Source of the DNA: Cheilinus undulatus
Taxonomy: Eukaryota > Chordata > Actinopteri > Labriformes > Labridae
DNA: 64,000 nucleotides
Assembly: GCF_018320785.1 (NCBI RefSeq)
Contig: NC_054868.1
Span: 45,763,874 to 45,827,873 of the forward strand
Reading direction: 5' to 3'
Positions 12,485 through 22,785 of this stretch are shown here, piece after piece; positions within the stretch are counted from its first letter, which is position 1; each line of letters starts with the position of its first letter. A program made the translations under genes and the position numbers. Below the pieces are notes generated by a model. That model was not told where the DNA came from. It saw nothing but the letters and a program-made list of their open reading frames with translations, and searched no databases.

Positions 12485-12622
12485 AAAGTACCCCTCGCCC
12501 CTCCAAAAAGGTCCTTTTCCTATGCTCCTCCAAGTCCAGATGGGACCGGTCCTGTGAGCCCGCTGCGACCACAGAGCATGGTTTTACCTTCAACAACACT
12601 GCAGGGAGAAGACGGTGGCAAA
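12485..12622 (+). pseudogene. EPS8-like proline-rich exon with lost donor, unit 1
   Basis: Reads KVPLAPPKRSFSYAPPSPDG then TGPVSPLRPQSMVLPSTTLQ and GEDGGK. Unit 2 has GGCAAA|GTAAAG at the end of this exon (donor at 29081). Unit 1 has GGAAAG at the same place, so the donor GT is lost. Reading through, the frame stops at VRHQP (12658). Confidence 0.7.
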
Positions 12623-13433
12623 GGAAAGGGACTCTCACATGTTAGACATCAGCCGTAGCATTTTATGTTTGCAAAATAGACTAAAGAGGTATCAGACAAA
12701 TCTGGTACAAACAAACTTGATAAACAAGGGGAGAGCAGGAAACAGCATGGCTGATTATTCAAAGATGTGGCATGTAGATGGAGGTTAGGGGAAAGTGGGA
12801 CACCTGGTGGAGAGATGGTGAACTAGAAGAGACTTTGGTAGGAGGGACTGTGACTCTAGTAGGAGATTAAGGAGACGGACGGACAGTAAAGCCAATTCCA
12901 TGTCATTTAAAGCAACAATATATAGCTTTTTCACCTTAAAATGGCCATTTTAAAGTTTATTTACCAGTATAATCATTTTAAACAGGGGAATGACTTGTGT
13001 CCTATATACACTGAGCACTCTGGTCACATGCTATTTAGCTTTAACAGCAGGCCACAGTTCAGTTTAGTCAGAACTGGACAACATTTCTTTATTTAAAGAA
13101 GAGGAAAGAACCACACTGAAGGCTTTTATTGGTAGAATAAAATTGTTTTTCTCCTGACTGATCTCAGGAAGACTTTAATTTACCAACTGGCTTCACTTTC
13201 AGTGAATAATCATGTGCTGACATGATAATGGCTGCCCGTTGACCTCTTATGTAGTTAATTTGCCTCCAGGGCTGCAAATGCCTACTAAACATCATATGTT
13301 TTGTTGCTCTGATTGGCTGGTAGTGATTGTGACAGATGGAACATTAAGGTTATGTAAAGTTACGAAAACTCAGCAAAGAAGTCGGAATGGGATAATATGA
13401 CAGTTTTTCATGTTTCCATGTAATTTAGTTCCG

Positions 13434-13576
13434 TCTTGATCGTGAACGATGGCTGGTAGAAGAGGATCGACTCGTCCACTGGTCCCCCGTGCGGCTGACA
13501 CCAAAACCCCTCTGAACTACCAATCCCCATCTGCAGAGGTGGAGGCCTGGCTCAATGCCAAGGGCTTCAGTCAGCA
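13434..13576 (+). pseudogene. EPS8-like pre-SAM exon, damaged in unit 1
   Basis: Corresponds to 29892-30051 in unit 2 (IVNDEFLQRLAGRRGSTRPL, then EVEAWLNAKGF). In unit 1 the acceptor CAG reads CCG at 13431-13433 and 17 bp are missing after GAACGATG, so the frame is lost. The 3' part (AEVEAWLNAKGFSQQ) and its GTGAGT donor remain. Confidence 0.75.
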
Positions 13577-14094
13577 GTGAGTGAGCACATCCACATCAGA
13601 AACATCAGAAGTCTGTAATAGGCATTTAAATCATTCATGACATAGTCACCCTTGTTATGCTGCATTTATTCAAGTTTAATGAATGGCTTCAATATTTTAC
13701 TCAATGAAAACCAGAAAAAGGAGGCTTTACAGATTCCTTCCCAGGCATTGCTGCATCTTCAGTGAGCTGCTTATTAAAAGTCTTTTTCCTCTGGACTCAA
13801 AGACCAAAATAAAAGGGAACTCAGTCTACAGTTAACCTCATGGAGAGTCAGAGTCCTTGATTTTTTCAGAGGCAGATAAGATAAATTTCTTGTCCTGAAG
13901 GAAATTTGTTTTGGGCTAAAAGTGCCAAAAAAAGCTGCAGACAACACACGTGACAAACACAGTGTCCAATATTGCGCCCTCTTCTGTCAAAATGTCCTCA
14001 TTACTGTAATTTATACGTAGGTATATCACAATATTAACTGAGAACTGATTTGGCTTGGTGATGAACATTAATGCCCAGTTAAAATGTATTTAAG

Positions 14095-14630
14095 AGAAGA
14101 AATGGTAAAAAGGTGGTGAAATTGGATTTTGAATGAACATAAATGGGTTAAAGGGGCAAAAATGGGATTAAAAAGTTGCTGAAATGGCTTTAAACTACAA
14201 AAAAAAATTGTGGAAATTGGGTGGAATGGGATGAATATTGGATATAAACTGGCAAAAATGGGTTAACTGTAGTTAGAACGGGCAAAAAGGGGTGTAAAAA
14301 GGGGTTGATAGAAGCAATAATAGGTCCACAGAGGCAAAAAAAGGCAGAAAGTGGCAAAAATTGGGTTATAAGTGGCAAAACAGGCAGAGAAAAGTAATGG
14401 AAAGCATTTAAAATGGACAAAAATGGGTTTTGAGTGGCAAAAATGTCTTACAATTGTAAAAATTGGTGTCAGAAAGTGATGAAAAAAGGTTAAAATTTGG
14501 TAAAATTGGTGTAAAATGGCAATAGTGTAATTTAAAAAATGTTCTTAGTTTTTTTCAAGGCATCTGGCAACCCCCACTGAGTGTGTCGCGACCCCCAATA
14601 GGGTCCCGACCCCTAGGTTGAGAACCACTG
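14095..14630. mobile_element. hAT-like right end with degenerate GGCAAAAATGGGTT tandem repeats, unit 1
   Basis: About 14100-14520 is an irregular tandem array of units such as AGTGGCAAAAATTGGGTTAT. It leads into CGACCCCTAGGTTGAGAACC followed by ACTG at 14630. The inverted end (CAGTGGTTCTCAACCTAGGG) is a typical hAT terminal repeat. The left end was not found. Copy in unit 2 at 30555-31104. Confidence 0.55.
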
Positions 14631-14712
14631 TTATAGACAATTTCAGGGAGGTGTTGAGGAGCTTTGTGAGTTCTAACACTTTTTTTTTTTTGACATTTTC
14701 TCACTGCTTTAG

Positions 14713-15142
14713 ATTGGAAAATAGAACAGGATTCCATGGATACGGCCAAAATGTTCAGAGAGGAGATTTTAAATCAGCGTGCAAATGGAAAAGCCTTCAG
14801 TGTGGTCATGGATCTTGGAGACAGTGCAGAGGAAAGGGACAGAGCTATCTTTTCTTTATACAAGGTGGTTCATGTTGAATGGGCCTCTCCTTTGACATGA
14901 ACACTGAAAGGTACATTTCTTTTCTATCTAACTAATCAAACTTGCAGAGGAATCTTGTAAGATTATAGGAATGAATTATTTGTAGAATTTAGCCCTTCAG
15001 CAAATCATAGAAACTCAGCTTTTAGAGTTTGGTGCGGTGTGTTTTGTTTGCATAGGAGTTCCAGCTGCTGGTGATGGTGTGGGTCACCATTTCTTTGCAA
15101 CAACCATGTCCAAACTTCAGCATGGGTTTGATACCCATTTCA
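14713..15142 (+). pseudogene. Two HECT/G2E3-like exons, unit 1
   Basis: Exon 14713-14910 (acceptor gctttag, donor GTACAT) reads DTAKMFREEILNQRANGKAF, then SVVMDLGDSAEERDRAIFSL and YKVVHVEWASPLT, followed by TGA at 14898-14900. Exon 15056-15142 (acceptor gcatag, donor GTAAGT) reads VPAAGDGVGHHFFATTMSKL then QHGFDTHF. The phases of the two exons fit. The xGDAAxGDGVxRxFFSxxMxKLxxGF pattern is what I recall from G2E3-like HECT proteins of fish. The shared TGA in both units means it was broken before the duplication. Assignment is moderate. Confidence 0.5.
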
Positions 15143-15439
15143 GTAAGTTAATGATGCATTTCTTTCACTGTATCTAGGCTAATTTATTACTACTTATGCT
15201 AGGAGCCAGTCCTATGTCTAAAGTAGATCTTGAAATCATTCAGTAATATTAAAGTTTTTAACATTCATATTCCTATTTATATGTATAATCTGTACACGTT
15301 TCTCTATATATTTGTGTATATTTATGTGTATATAGGTGAACATATGAATATCTCCAAAATGCCCACAGATTTAAGGCATTTCAACAATAATATTTAGTGC
15401 CACAGAAAAGTGGCCACACGCTATGGGGGACCAAAAATG

Positions 15440-15672
15440 ACAAAAGTACAAATAAATAAATGTGGAAATAAATACAGGAATAATTATGGATAGGAATAAA
15501 CAAATAACTAAATAAATACAGGAATAAATAAATAAATTTTAAAAAAGCAAAAATTTTGAAATATAGATGTATTTATTTGTCTTTTTTGACCTTTCATGAC
15601 TTATTTATTTGCTTATATATTTGTCTATTTTCATATTTCTGTAATTATTTCTTCATTTTGACTTTTAAGTCA
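15440..15672. repeat. AT-rich dispersed repeat, copy 1 of 4
   Basis: Runs of AAATAAATA followed by a gap and runs of TTATTTATTT with ACCTTTCATGA between. The same order is seen at 22568-22785, 31950-32182 and 44155-44372. The two halves are roughly inverted, so it may be a MITE. No coding potential. Confidence 0.5.
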
Positions 15673-15787
15673 ATTTATTTATTATTAACATATGTGTACA
15701 GGTCTTGAAATTGCACTTCATTTAAATTAGCAAGTTGGTTAAAAAGTCTTTAAAAATGTTTTTTGTGTAAATTCATGTGTATTTTCT

Positions 15788-16647
15788 AAAAGGAAAAGTC
15801 ATTGAATGAACCAATATCTGTTGAGCTAATGTGCTATACTCAGTTTGTCCAGGAGGTGGTGCTCTGGGCACACAGTGACAAGAAGTCTTGTTCTGGCTAA
15901 GGGTCAAAGAGCCAGGAAGCTATGAAAAGGTCAGAACAAGTTTGGTTTTGAGTCTTTATTTGTGAATACAAATCTTACAAGCAGATGAAGTTCCAAAGAC
16001 AATCACTTTTGAGACTGAGCAGAACACTATATTAAACAAACAACAAAGAAAAAGAAAAACTAAACAATCATAGATAGCTAGTTAAAGGGGGGAAGAAAAA
16101 AACAGTCAAATTCCAGAAGAAAAAAAATTGTTATAATTTCTATTTTCTGGGGTCTTATCAGAGGAGAAGACTAACAAATGCTCATAAAGACACTGTGCAT
16201 TTTTAGCTTTGATACCTTTTAAAGCATTAAAAAATATAGAAAGCTCTTTCAAAAAGACCAGGAAGTGTGGATTAACATTCATAAACTTACATTTATGAAT
16301 AAAATGTTCTGCAGGGATTAATGCGTTATTAAACAGGAATTCCAACTTGGAATCCTCCAAAAGTACACCAAGTCTTACATTATTATATGTTAATGTTGAC
16401 ATAGGCAAGTTATGATTAGAAAGCCATTTCTGAAACTTTTTCCAAAATAAATCAGAAGTATTACAAGAAAAGAAAAGGTGTTCCTGAGTTTCAATAGCAT
16501 TTTTGCAGAATGTACATTCATTTGAATGGATATTAAACTTAAGGTGCTGTAAGATTTGTGATGGTAGTGAACCTTGACCTTGGACAGAGACCGGCAAAAG
16601 TGAAGACTTATAAATGATGGTCCCAAACAGCAGGTTCAAAGCTTTGA
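15788..16647 (-). mobile_element. L1-Tx1 LINE 3' end, unit 1
   Basis: Minus-strand fragment of a non-LTR retrotransposon. The open frame 16106-16639 starts MNLLFGTIIYKSSLLPVSVQ and holds a zinc-ribbon typical of the reverse transcriptase C-terminus: CTFCKNAIETQEHLFFSC (C-x2-C-x8-H-x4-C) followed by FWKKFQKWL. The ~450 bp of 3' untranslated sequence ends near 15788 with GGTTCATTCAATGACTTTTC. It is 5' truncated at about 16647. Copy in unit 2 at 32295-33154; a second, longer member lies at 36102-37805. Confidence 0.8.
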
Positions 16648-16668
16648 AGCTTTCTTATTTTATTGTAG

Positions 16669-16752
16669 GACATCAGAATGGCACAACAGAATCCTTGTCT
16701 CCCTCACAGCAGCAGCAGACTGCAGGATCCGACTCACCCCTCACTCGCACAG
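16669..16752 (+). other. Possible orphan exon between L1 and Tc1 ends
   Basis: A good acceptor (tttattgtag) and donor (CACAG|GTGCTA) frame 84 bp, open in at least one phase, with CAG-rich coding (SPSQQQQTAGSDSPL in one frame). I do not recognise a family. It is kept in unit 2 (about 33176-33259). Confidence 0.22.
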
Positions 16753-17257
16753 GTGCTACCTATTTAAGCTGAGCAGAGGCCCACTCTACTCTAACCCCTC
16801 CCCCTCAGTGAGACATCTGTTGTCCTATATTTACAAATTAATATTTACAATTAATCAACACACTGCAAAAAGATCAGTAATCAATACAGAATCTACATAA
16901 CTAAATAATCCCAAATAATGTAAACTAAAGACTAATATAACTAAATAAACTTCCCCCCTCCCTCCTCCTCTCTCTTCCCTGCTCAAACCTAACTTAACTA
17001 GGTGATTGGCAGCTGGACTCCCACAGGAAGTAGGCCTTGAAGGCAGGAAGAGTTAGGTGGGTTGGCAAAATAAAATAACATTCTGTATTAATTAATTGAG
17101 GTTAACAGTCTCTGCAGCTTGTGTGATCTTTATCATCTCAGTGAGGGAGATGCTTTCAGCCCCCTCACAGGTGCTTAAAATTCCTACATGGATACATCTC
17201 ATTCATTGTTTTGAAGGGCACTTCTTTGGCTTTAGGTGGAATAGAACATTTCAAATA
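16753..17257. other. No gene seen
   Basis: A pyrimidine-rich run (cttcccccctccctcctcctctctcttccc, about 16950-16980) and AT-rich sequence. No coding content recognised. Confidence 0.4.
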
Positions 17258-17426
17258 CAGTGGTGTGAAAAAGTATTTGCCCCTTTCTGATTCCTGAGTT
17301 TTTTGCATATTTATCACACTTAAATGTTTCGGATCATCAAACCAATTTTCAATTTTTATATTTCACAAAGACAACCCAAGTAAATGGAAAATGCAGTGTT
17401 TGAAAGATTATTTAATTTTTTTTAGA
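17258..17426 (+). mobile_element. Tc1-like left end only (fourth lineage), unit 1
   Basis: CAGTGGTGTGAAAAAGTATT after TA marks the left terminal repeat of the same Tc1 that is complete in unit 2 (33764-35349). Here it breaks off near 17426 and continues into sequence equivalent to 38373 of unit 2. A deletion of about 4.4 kb relative to unit 2 explains this. Confidence 0.8.
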
Positions 17427-18035
17427 TAGAAAATAAACTTCAACAGAAATTTGGGACCAATTACTGACCCTAATCTCAAATAATTGAACATTTGATTAAA
17501 AATATTTTTTTTGTATTTCCTATATTATATATATAAATTAACCACATAAGAAAAAATCTAGATTTTGTATAGTTTATTGAATCAACCCTGAACAATGGTG
17601 AGCTTGTAGATTGGATATTTTCACTTTTTAGTACGCCACCATTGTACAGTGAAGTATAACACAGAGTTTTTTGATTGAAAACAGGCGATCTATAAGCTCA
17701 CGTGTCGCAACGTTTTATGAGCTTGTATATGGACTGTTTTCATTTCATATTAATTTCAGTCCAGGTGCAAGTTTGAAATAATCAATATATTGATTTGAAT
17801 CATATCGCCCAGCCCTATAGTATACAGTAGCACTATATTGAGATCATGATGAGACTACTTAGATTTTGATATCAATTACTTAGGTTTTGGATATCAATAT
17901 GTGGCATGTGTTGTCTTAAAGGCAGCATTTCAGTAAAATAATGCCATTTTCTGACCTAACTACACTATTCTAGCTGGTAAATTGATTGTTGTTACTCCCA
18001 AAATTGTGATACATTTGCATATTATCCACCCCTAG

Positions 18036-18356
18036 GTGAATGTCCCTGCTCAGCCAAATCCAAGTCTATCTGCCAGGCAGCGGAGAGTAGGGACTTCTTT
18101 CTGCAGTTGGATGAAGTGACGGGTTCCATGATGCTAAAAAAAAATAAAAATAAAAAAAAATCACACACACTACTGGCATCAGATCCAAGGCAACCTACAC
18201 CTGACCAGAGCCAACATTTGTCACCTGGCTGTGTTGTCCCCTCTTGACCTTGTCATCCTGCCAGTGCTGAAAGAACCAACATGGGCTGAAAACACTGATA
18301 TTCTGGAAACATTTTGCAAAGATTGTTTCCTACCAAAAATCCCGTCAGAGTTGTAA
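18036..18356 (+). pseudogene. YqaJ-type exonuclease, C-terminal exon of an ISL2EU-like element, unit 1
   Basis: Follows an acceptor (cccctag). It reads ECPCSAKSKSICQAAESRDF then FLQLDEVTGSMMLK. After an A-rich insertion it continues with YWHQIQGNLHLTRANICHLA and ends at TAA (18354-18356). YqaJ nucleases have EIKCPYSA..KTIxEA...FFL......YYxQIQGQLHxTG. The Lys of the E-x-K catalytic motif, expected just before CP, is Glu here in all three units. ISL2EU DNA transposons are known to pair a YqaJ nuclease with a DDE transposase, which fits the neighbour at 18588. Confidence 0.65.
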
Positions 18357-18587
18357 CAAATTGAAGATGCTAAAAGATTTTCAGCTCTATTTCATTATTG
18401 TTATTAATGATGAAGCTTTGGCACTTTACACAACATTTTTTCTACCAATGTTTCAGGGTATAAAGAAGAGCAGCACTTTAATTCAATATTGCTTTAATAA
18501 AAGTCTTCAAAGTTTGGACATGAATTTGAGTTCATTTCTTTTTCAAACCATTCATTTAAATCATGAAATTTCACCAAGAATGGGTGT

Positions 18588-18930
18588 TTATAGGTTTGTA
18601 AGACACACACATACTTTCAATACTGCTAATGTTTTTTCTGAACTGATATGGGATATGGTCATGGCAATGGAGATGAGTTTGTTTTTCTTCACTTCTTCCT
18701 GTGTGAACTGTCCATTGACAAGGAAATATGGGATGTTCAGCAAAACTACTTCTGGCAAAATGTCCCCAATTGTGAAGCCCTTATCTGCCATTACCATATC
18801 ACCTGCGTGTAGATGTTGGAGAACTCCACAATCTGCTGTTATTGCCTTGTCTGACGCACTCCCGTCATACAGGTCACTAGCAAACACTAACAAATTGACT
18901 GTAGAATTTACAGTAAATACCTGGCAAAAA
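18588..18930 (-). pseudogene. DDE transposase fragment of ISL2EU/Harbinger-like type, unit 1
   Basis: Reads LLVFASDLYDGSASDKAIT then CGVLQHLHAGDMVMADKGFT and IGDILPEVVLLNIPYFLVNG then QFTQEEVKK. The Asp in GSxSDxxI and the MADKGF Asp are the usual second catalytic region of this group. The last Glu block (RIHVERxxxRIK) is absent. It faces the YqaJ exon tail-to-tail with about 230 bp between. Unit 3 keeps LPEGV where units 1 and 2 have LPEVV. Confidence 0.68.
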
Positions 18931-19220
18931 AGCTGCCAATAATGTCCTGTAAAGTTGCTGTTACTGTAAAATAAATTGCAGCTATTTATTTACAGTTAAA
19001 TATTGTATTGGAATTACAGCTGTTTATTGTAGTTGTTTTACAGAAACAACATCTAACTGTAATCCAGTTTACAGCATGTTCTTGTATTGATCTAAAATAC
19101 AGAATTTACCTGGCAACTCGAACTGCCAGGTAATAACTGTTAAAATCCCCTACAGTATGTTGCTGTATGAAATTTGACAGTTAAGTTTTGTTTTACCATC
19201 AGCTGTGCAAGGTTTACCTG
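18895..19220. repeat. Palindromic TTTACAGTAA/ACCTGGCAA repeat block, unit 1
   Basis: Repeated short motifs TTTACAGT, ACTGTAA and CTGGCAA..TTGCCAGG in both orientations, for example TTACCTGGCAACT and its inverted partner. They look like the ends and body of a MITE type common in fish. Copies at 39890-40215 and 50755-51080. Confidence 0.5.
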
Positions 19221-21757
19221 TAAACAAAGATAATAGTACAAAGACATTGAACTTAAAATCCTAACTGCATCAACACTGCCTTCTAAAGTCACTTTACCTG
19301 TAAAATAAAAACAGAGTCAAAGCTGCAATAAACACAAGACATGTATTAAAACTTTAGAGTTTTCATTACATGCTAAAATTTTTCAAACATGAGCTTTAAA
19401 AATAGGATCCATTCATTAAAAACATGTTTGGATATTAAAGCTCATTTTAAGCTGCATATTTAAATGAATCATAGTAGTCTGAGTTAAAACAGAACCAAAC
19501 ATTCTTAAAAGTGACATTAAACTGGCTTTAAGGCTCAGTCTGATATTTTCATAGAACAATGCAATACAGTGTTACTCTATTAATGTTATGAACTCCAGTA
19601 ATTCACTGTCAGGAGAATTATGGATAAACTGACAAACACCACGAGTGAAATAAAAATTTGGATTGGCACTATACAGGACAATAATTAGAGCCTGTGAGTG
19701 GCTGCTAGCTAAATAAATCTACTTTTACACAACATTTAGTAGTTATGAGTGACACAGACCACAAATATGAATACAAAACATGTTCAGAAATAAAAGACCT
19801 ACAGCTAAAGATACAGGTAAAAGATGTAAAAGCACAACAAGCAACCACGTACACAAGAGTCCACATATTTGGATATGACTCACGCACAGTCCTTAGAGTC
19901 CATTCATATTCTTAAGAGAGGATAGGCGAGGTTTGACTGAGTTGTTTCCCCCTCTCATGGACCTTCCTCCTTTTTTCACTGATGAGGTCTGATGTCTTGG
20001 TACCTGACACAGGTGGGGCTGATTCACACTAAACGTCTGAAATCACATGAACAGAAATAAAGATAAATTATTTCAAAAATGTTGTTATTCATTACCTGTG
20101 AAAGTAAAATCTGGAAAAAAAAAATTCTACCTCTGTCAGAAAGTTACCTTGTTCAACTCCAGTGTGATCAGAGCTTGCTCCTGATACCCCAGGCTGAAGA
20201 TGTAGAAGCTTGAGGAGAAAGCTGCAAGACCCTCCTCTGATGAATTACAGGTCATGATGACCAATCTGCAGATTTGGTTTCCACCGTGGTTCTTGCCAAC
20301 TGGTTCAGGGGAGACTGTGGCTTAAACTCTGGTAGGATAGGTAAGACTGCTGCCACAGCTTGTCCTCCTCTGTTAACATCCTGATGACAGAAACCTGGGA
20401 GGAAATGATCAAATATATATTTTTTTACATCATACAGATTTTACTACATCAATTAGGGGTAATGAATGAGGCCTTCTCCTTGCTGTACAAAATTACATAG
20501 CAATTATTTTAATCAGCAGCTTATTTATTCTGCAGTGTAGTAGACCAAACAAACTGAGTTCAATTTCACTAACTAAATGGTTAAACAATCATTGAGTTCA
20601 TGGTTCAGCGGTCTGATGATGTCTGAAAGCTGAACCTTTAGATAACAGGAATATGGTCTATTTTTCAAAAGGGTGTTCACTTTCAATTTTTGCACATTTT
20701 TTGTCATTTCATCCACCATAAAATAAAAATATGACCTTTTAAGACCATCCACTGACTTGGAGAATACATTTTAAGGGACAAAGCTGCTTGTATGTTGATT
20801 CCTGTCTGTATGATGATGAACTTTGACCTACTTAGTCTCTGTCACTGTCCGTGGCAATAAGGTGTTTCTATTTAATTGGTATCAGTTCATCAATATAAGT
20901 GCTAAATATTTTGAAAAATACGCTGCAATCAAGACATCAGTGCGCTGAATGTTAGAAAATTTATAATTCAATGTGTAACGTGCGTACGCGGAAAAGAGCG
21001 AGGGAGAGAGAGGGGGAGAAAGCACCAAAACAGGACTTGAATCGTGAAGCCTGACGGTGTTCTGTAAAACTATCGGGTCAATCAGAGATGTTTATGAAAT
21101 TCCTGAAATCTGCAGACACAAAATGAGCGCTACGAGTCATGCAGGCAGGCATAAACTCAGCGATCTGCGTAGGTTTACAGGTGCAGACGCAGTGCCTTAC
21201 CTGCCATGAAGCCGCAGCCAGCGGATGCGTAAAAACGCAGGACAAGTGCCTGTAAACATCACTGCATCAACTTCTCTTCCCTCGTGATTTTCACGCCTGG
21301 TATCATTCATGTTACGTAACAGTGAAAACAATGCACTGTGCCACAAACATTGCGTGTTTCTGTTCATTCGGACATTTACTAAACTACAGAGCAATCACAA
21401 TACCTTTTAAGATCATTAAGACAAGTTTAGAGCTCTCTGCAGACAGATGGCCTCAATACATAACGTTAACATTAGCCAGCTTTAGCCACAGTTAAGCTAG
21501 TTTTCGTTAGTTAATAACGGATAGGAACACTGCCGTATGAACTCATGTGTCATCCTTAATAAGACGATGCTAAAACACCAGTCATAATATAATAATAGGA
21601 ATATATGTAACCTAAGCATGCTTAATCACGTAATAACCCATTTAGATAAGCCAAAAATACAGAGGATAATGCAGATTGTCTGGTTGTAGCTGATATAAAG
21701 CCTTCAGTAAGTCATCTCTCTTAACAGCCGGGGGTAAAGACGTAAACACTACTCGGT
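19221..21757. other. No gene firmly seen; possible minus-strand exon near 21207-21394
   Basis: Long stretch without recognisable protein. On the minus strand an ATG frame from 21394 ends at a donor-like CATGGCAG|GTAAGG (about 21207), which could be an extra exon of the transposon or an unknown gene. A purine-rich run (gagcgagggagagagaggggg) lies at about 20996-21017. Unit 1 lacks a 580-bp part that units 2 and 3 keep (41225-41808). Confidence 0.35.
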
Positions 21758-21802
21758 TAGCGTTAGCCTCCGCTAACATTAGCGGAGCGGAGGCTAACGC
21801 TA
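21758..21802. repeat. Perfect hairpin, 17-bp stem, unit 1
   Basis: TAGCGTTAGCCTCCGCT pairs with AGCGGAGGCTAACGCTA; a second small palindrome (CCGCTAAcaTTAGCGG) is nested in it. It lies just 3' of the THAP-like exon donor. Also at 43345-43389. Confidence 0.7.
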
Positions 21803-21851
21803 GTGCTGAAGCTTTACTCCAAATTGTAACAATAGACTGTATATAACTTAC

Positions 21852-21971
21852 CTTATTAACTGCAGCCATTTCCTCTTGTATTTTCGTTGCAAGGAAAGCG
21901 GTAGAATGACAGCTGTGTGGTTGTTTTGTCTCCGATCGATTGAAACACGTTGGCACACAGCATTGAGGCAT
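21852..21971 (-). CDS. THAP-like first coding exon, unit 1
   Basis: Minus strand. ATG at 21971 opens MPQCCVPTCFNRSETKQPHS then CHSTAFLATKIQEEMAAVNK and ends at a strong donor (AAG|GTAAGT). THAP zinc-finger proteins begin MPxxCxxxxC, and THAP domains occur in transposases of several DNA transposon groups, including relatives of the DDE exon 3 kb downstream on the same strand. Only the first two Cys of a C2CH finger are visible; the His/Cys half would be in another exon. It may be the transposase first exon or a host gene start. Confidence 0.4.
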
Positions 21972-21984
21972 TTTAGCCGGCAGG

Positions 21985-22040
21985 GCGTTTGGACCCGGAA
22001 GTAGAATTCCAGGGAGATTACGTCACAGCTTAACAACCGA
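21985..22040 (-). promoter_or_regulatory. ETS + CRE-like promoter upstream of the THAP-like exon, unit 1
   Basis: Reading the minus strand: CTGTGACGTAATC (CRE/ATF-like), then CTACTTCCGGGTCC (ETS core), then the ATG about 25 bp later. The layout is that of TATA-less CpG promoters. Same block at 43572-43627. Confidence 0.5.
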
Positions 22041-22219
22041 ATTGCATTTTATTGAAAGCGTCACAAATAATTAATTCTATGAATTAATCAAATCGAATTA
22101 ATCAATTCGCCAGCGCAGCATGCGAGCATCTGCCGGGGTGTTATGAATTTAAAAAAAAAAAAAAAAAAAAAATTTAAGGATAAAAGACCTCCGTGTTCCC
22201 ACGTGATACAGGTGGACTG

Positions 22220-22285
22220 TTGGTGGTGTAGTGGCATTGGCGCTCGTCTGCGGGGTAAGAGGTTGCGTGTTCGCGTCCCGGTGGA
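22220..22285 (+). other. tRNA-like Pol III promoter sequence, unit 1
   Basis: TGGTGTAGTGG (22224-22234) fits an A box and TGTTCGCGTCCC (22268-22279) a B box, 33 nt apart. It directly follows a 20+ A run. The anticodon arm does not fold convincingly, so I read it as a SINE head or tRNA fossil. Copy in unit 2 at 43807-43872. Confidence 0.5.
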
Positions 22286-22567
22286 GGATGATGGGGACTC
22301 TCCAAACAGAAGGTACGGTACAGATGCGATATTGCGGTTGAAAAACTGCAGCTGAAGAGGGGGAGCTGGGACGTGCAGCTGTGCTCGATGTACTCTGTGC
22401 AAAACCGTAAACTGAGTCCGCAGACGAGCTCAATGACCCAAATATATGCTGAAATGGGAACTGCTACACTGAGTCCACCTTTTACATTTGGAAAAAACAT
22501 ATTGCATTTGCCAATCTCAAAGTAGCCTGGCGGAGGCTAGCTACTCACAACTCCATCCACTACCACC

Positions 22568-22785
22568 ACTTAAAATAAATACAGAAATATTTATGGGTAG
22601 AAATAAATGAATGAATAAATAACTGCAGTACCCCATGAAATGACTTTAAAAAAGCACAAATGTGGAAATATTGATATATTTTTTTCGTCTTTTTTGGACC
22701 TTTCATGATTCATTTATTTATTTATATGCTTATTTATATATTTTCATATTTCCCTATTTATTTCTTCATTTTTTAAATGGTGTTC
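22568..22785. repeat. AT-rich dispersed repeat, copy 2 of 4
   Basis: Same order of motifs as 15440-15672, with ACCTTTCATGA in the middle and CATATTTC..TTATTTCTTCATTTT at the right. Confidence 0.5.

Larger units (their letters stand above)
7195..13576 (+). pseudogene. EPS8-like adaptor gene relic, unit 1
   Basis: EPS8 family proteins link receptor signalling to Rac and actin through a PTB domain, an SH3 domain and a C-terminal SAM-like region. Exons seen: 7195-7313, 7425-7483, about 9150-9285, 10070-10158, 10221-10338, 10425-10634, 12055-12163, 12256-12396, 12485-12622 and 13434-13576. PTB exons are not seen upstream and the final SAM exons are not seen downstream. Damage includes a TGA at 9183-9185 where unit 2 has CGA, a missing exon between 10158 and 10221 (phases 0 and 1 do not fit and only 62 bp remain), a donor changed to GG at 12623, an acceptor changed from CAG to CCG at 13431-13433, and a 17-bp deletion after about 13457. 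Which EPS8L paralogue it derives from is not clear. Confidence 0.85.

Noticed and set aside
12485-12658. 12658 stop as the true end of a short EPS8-like protein (VRHQP)
   Set aside because: Unit 2 shows a normal splice donor at the matching place, so the read-through end in unit 1 follows from loss of that donor.
19705-19887. 60-codon minus frame present in all three units
   Set aside because: Conserved only because the DNA is duplicated; no recognisable domain.
22088-22500. Several overlapping frames over the tRNA-like block
   Set aside because: Both strands are open because of local base composition; the A-run gives poly-Lys or poly-Phe. The Pol III boxes explain the sequence better.
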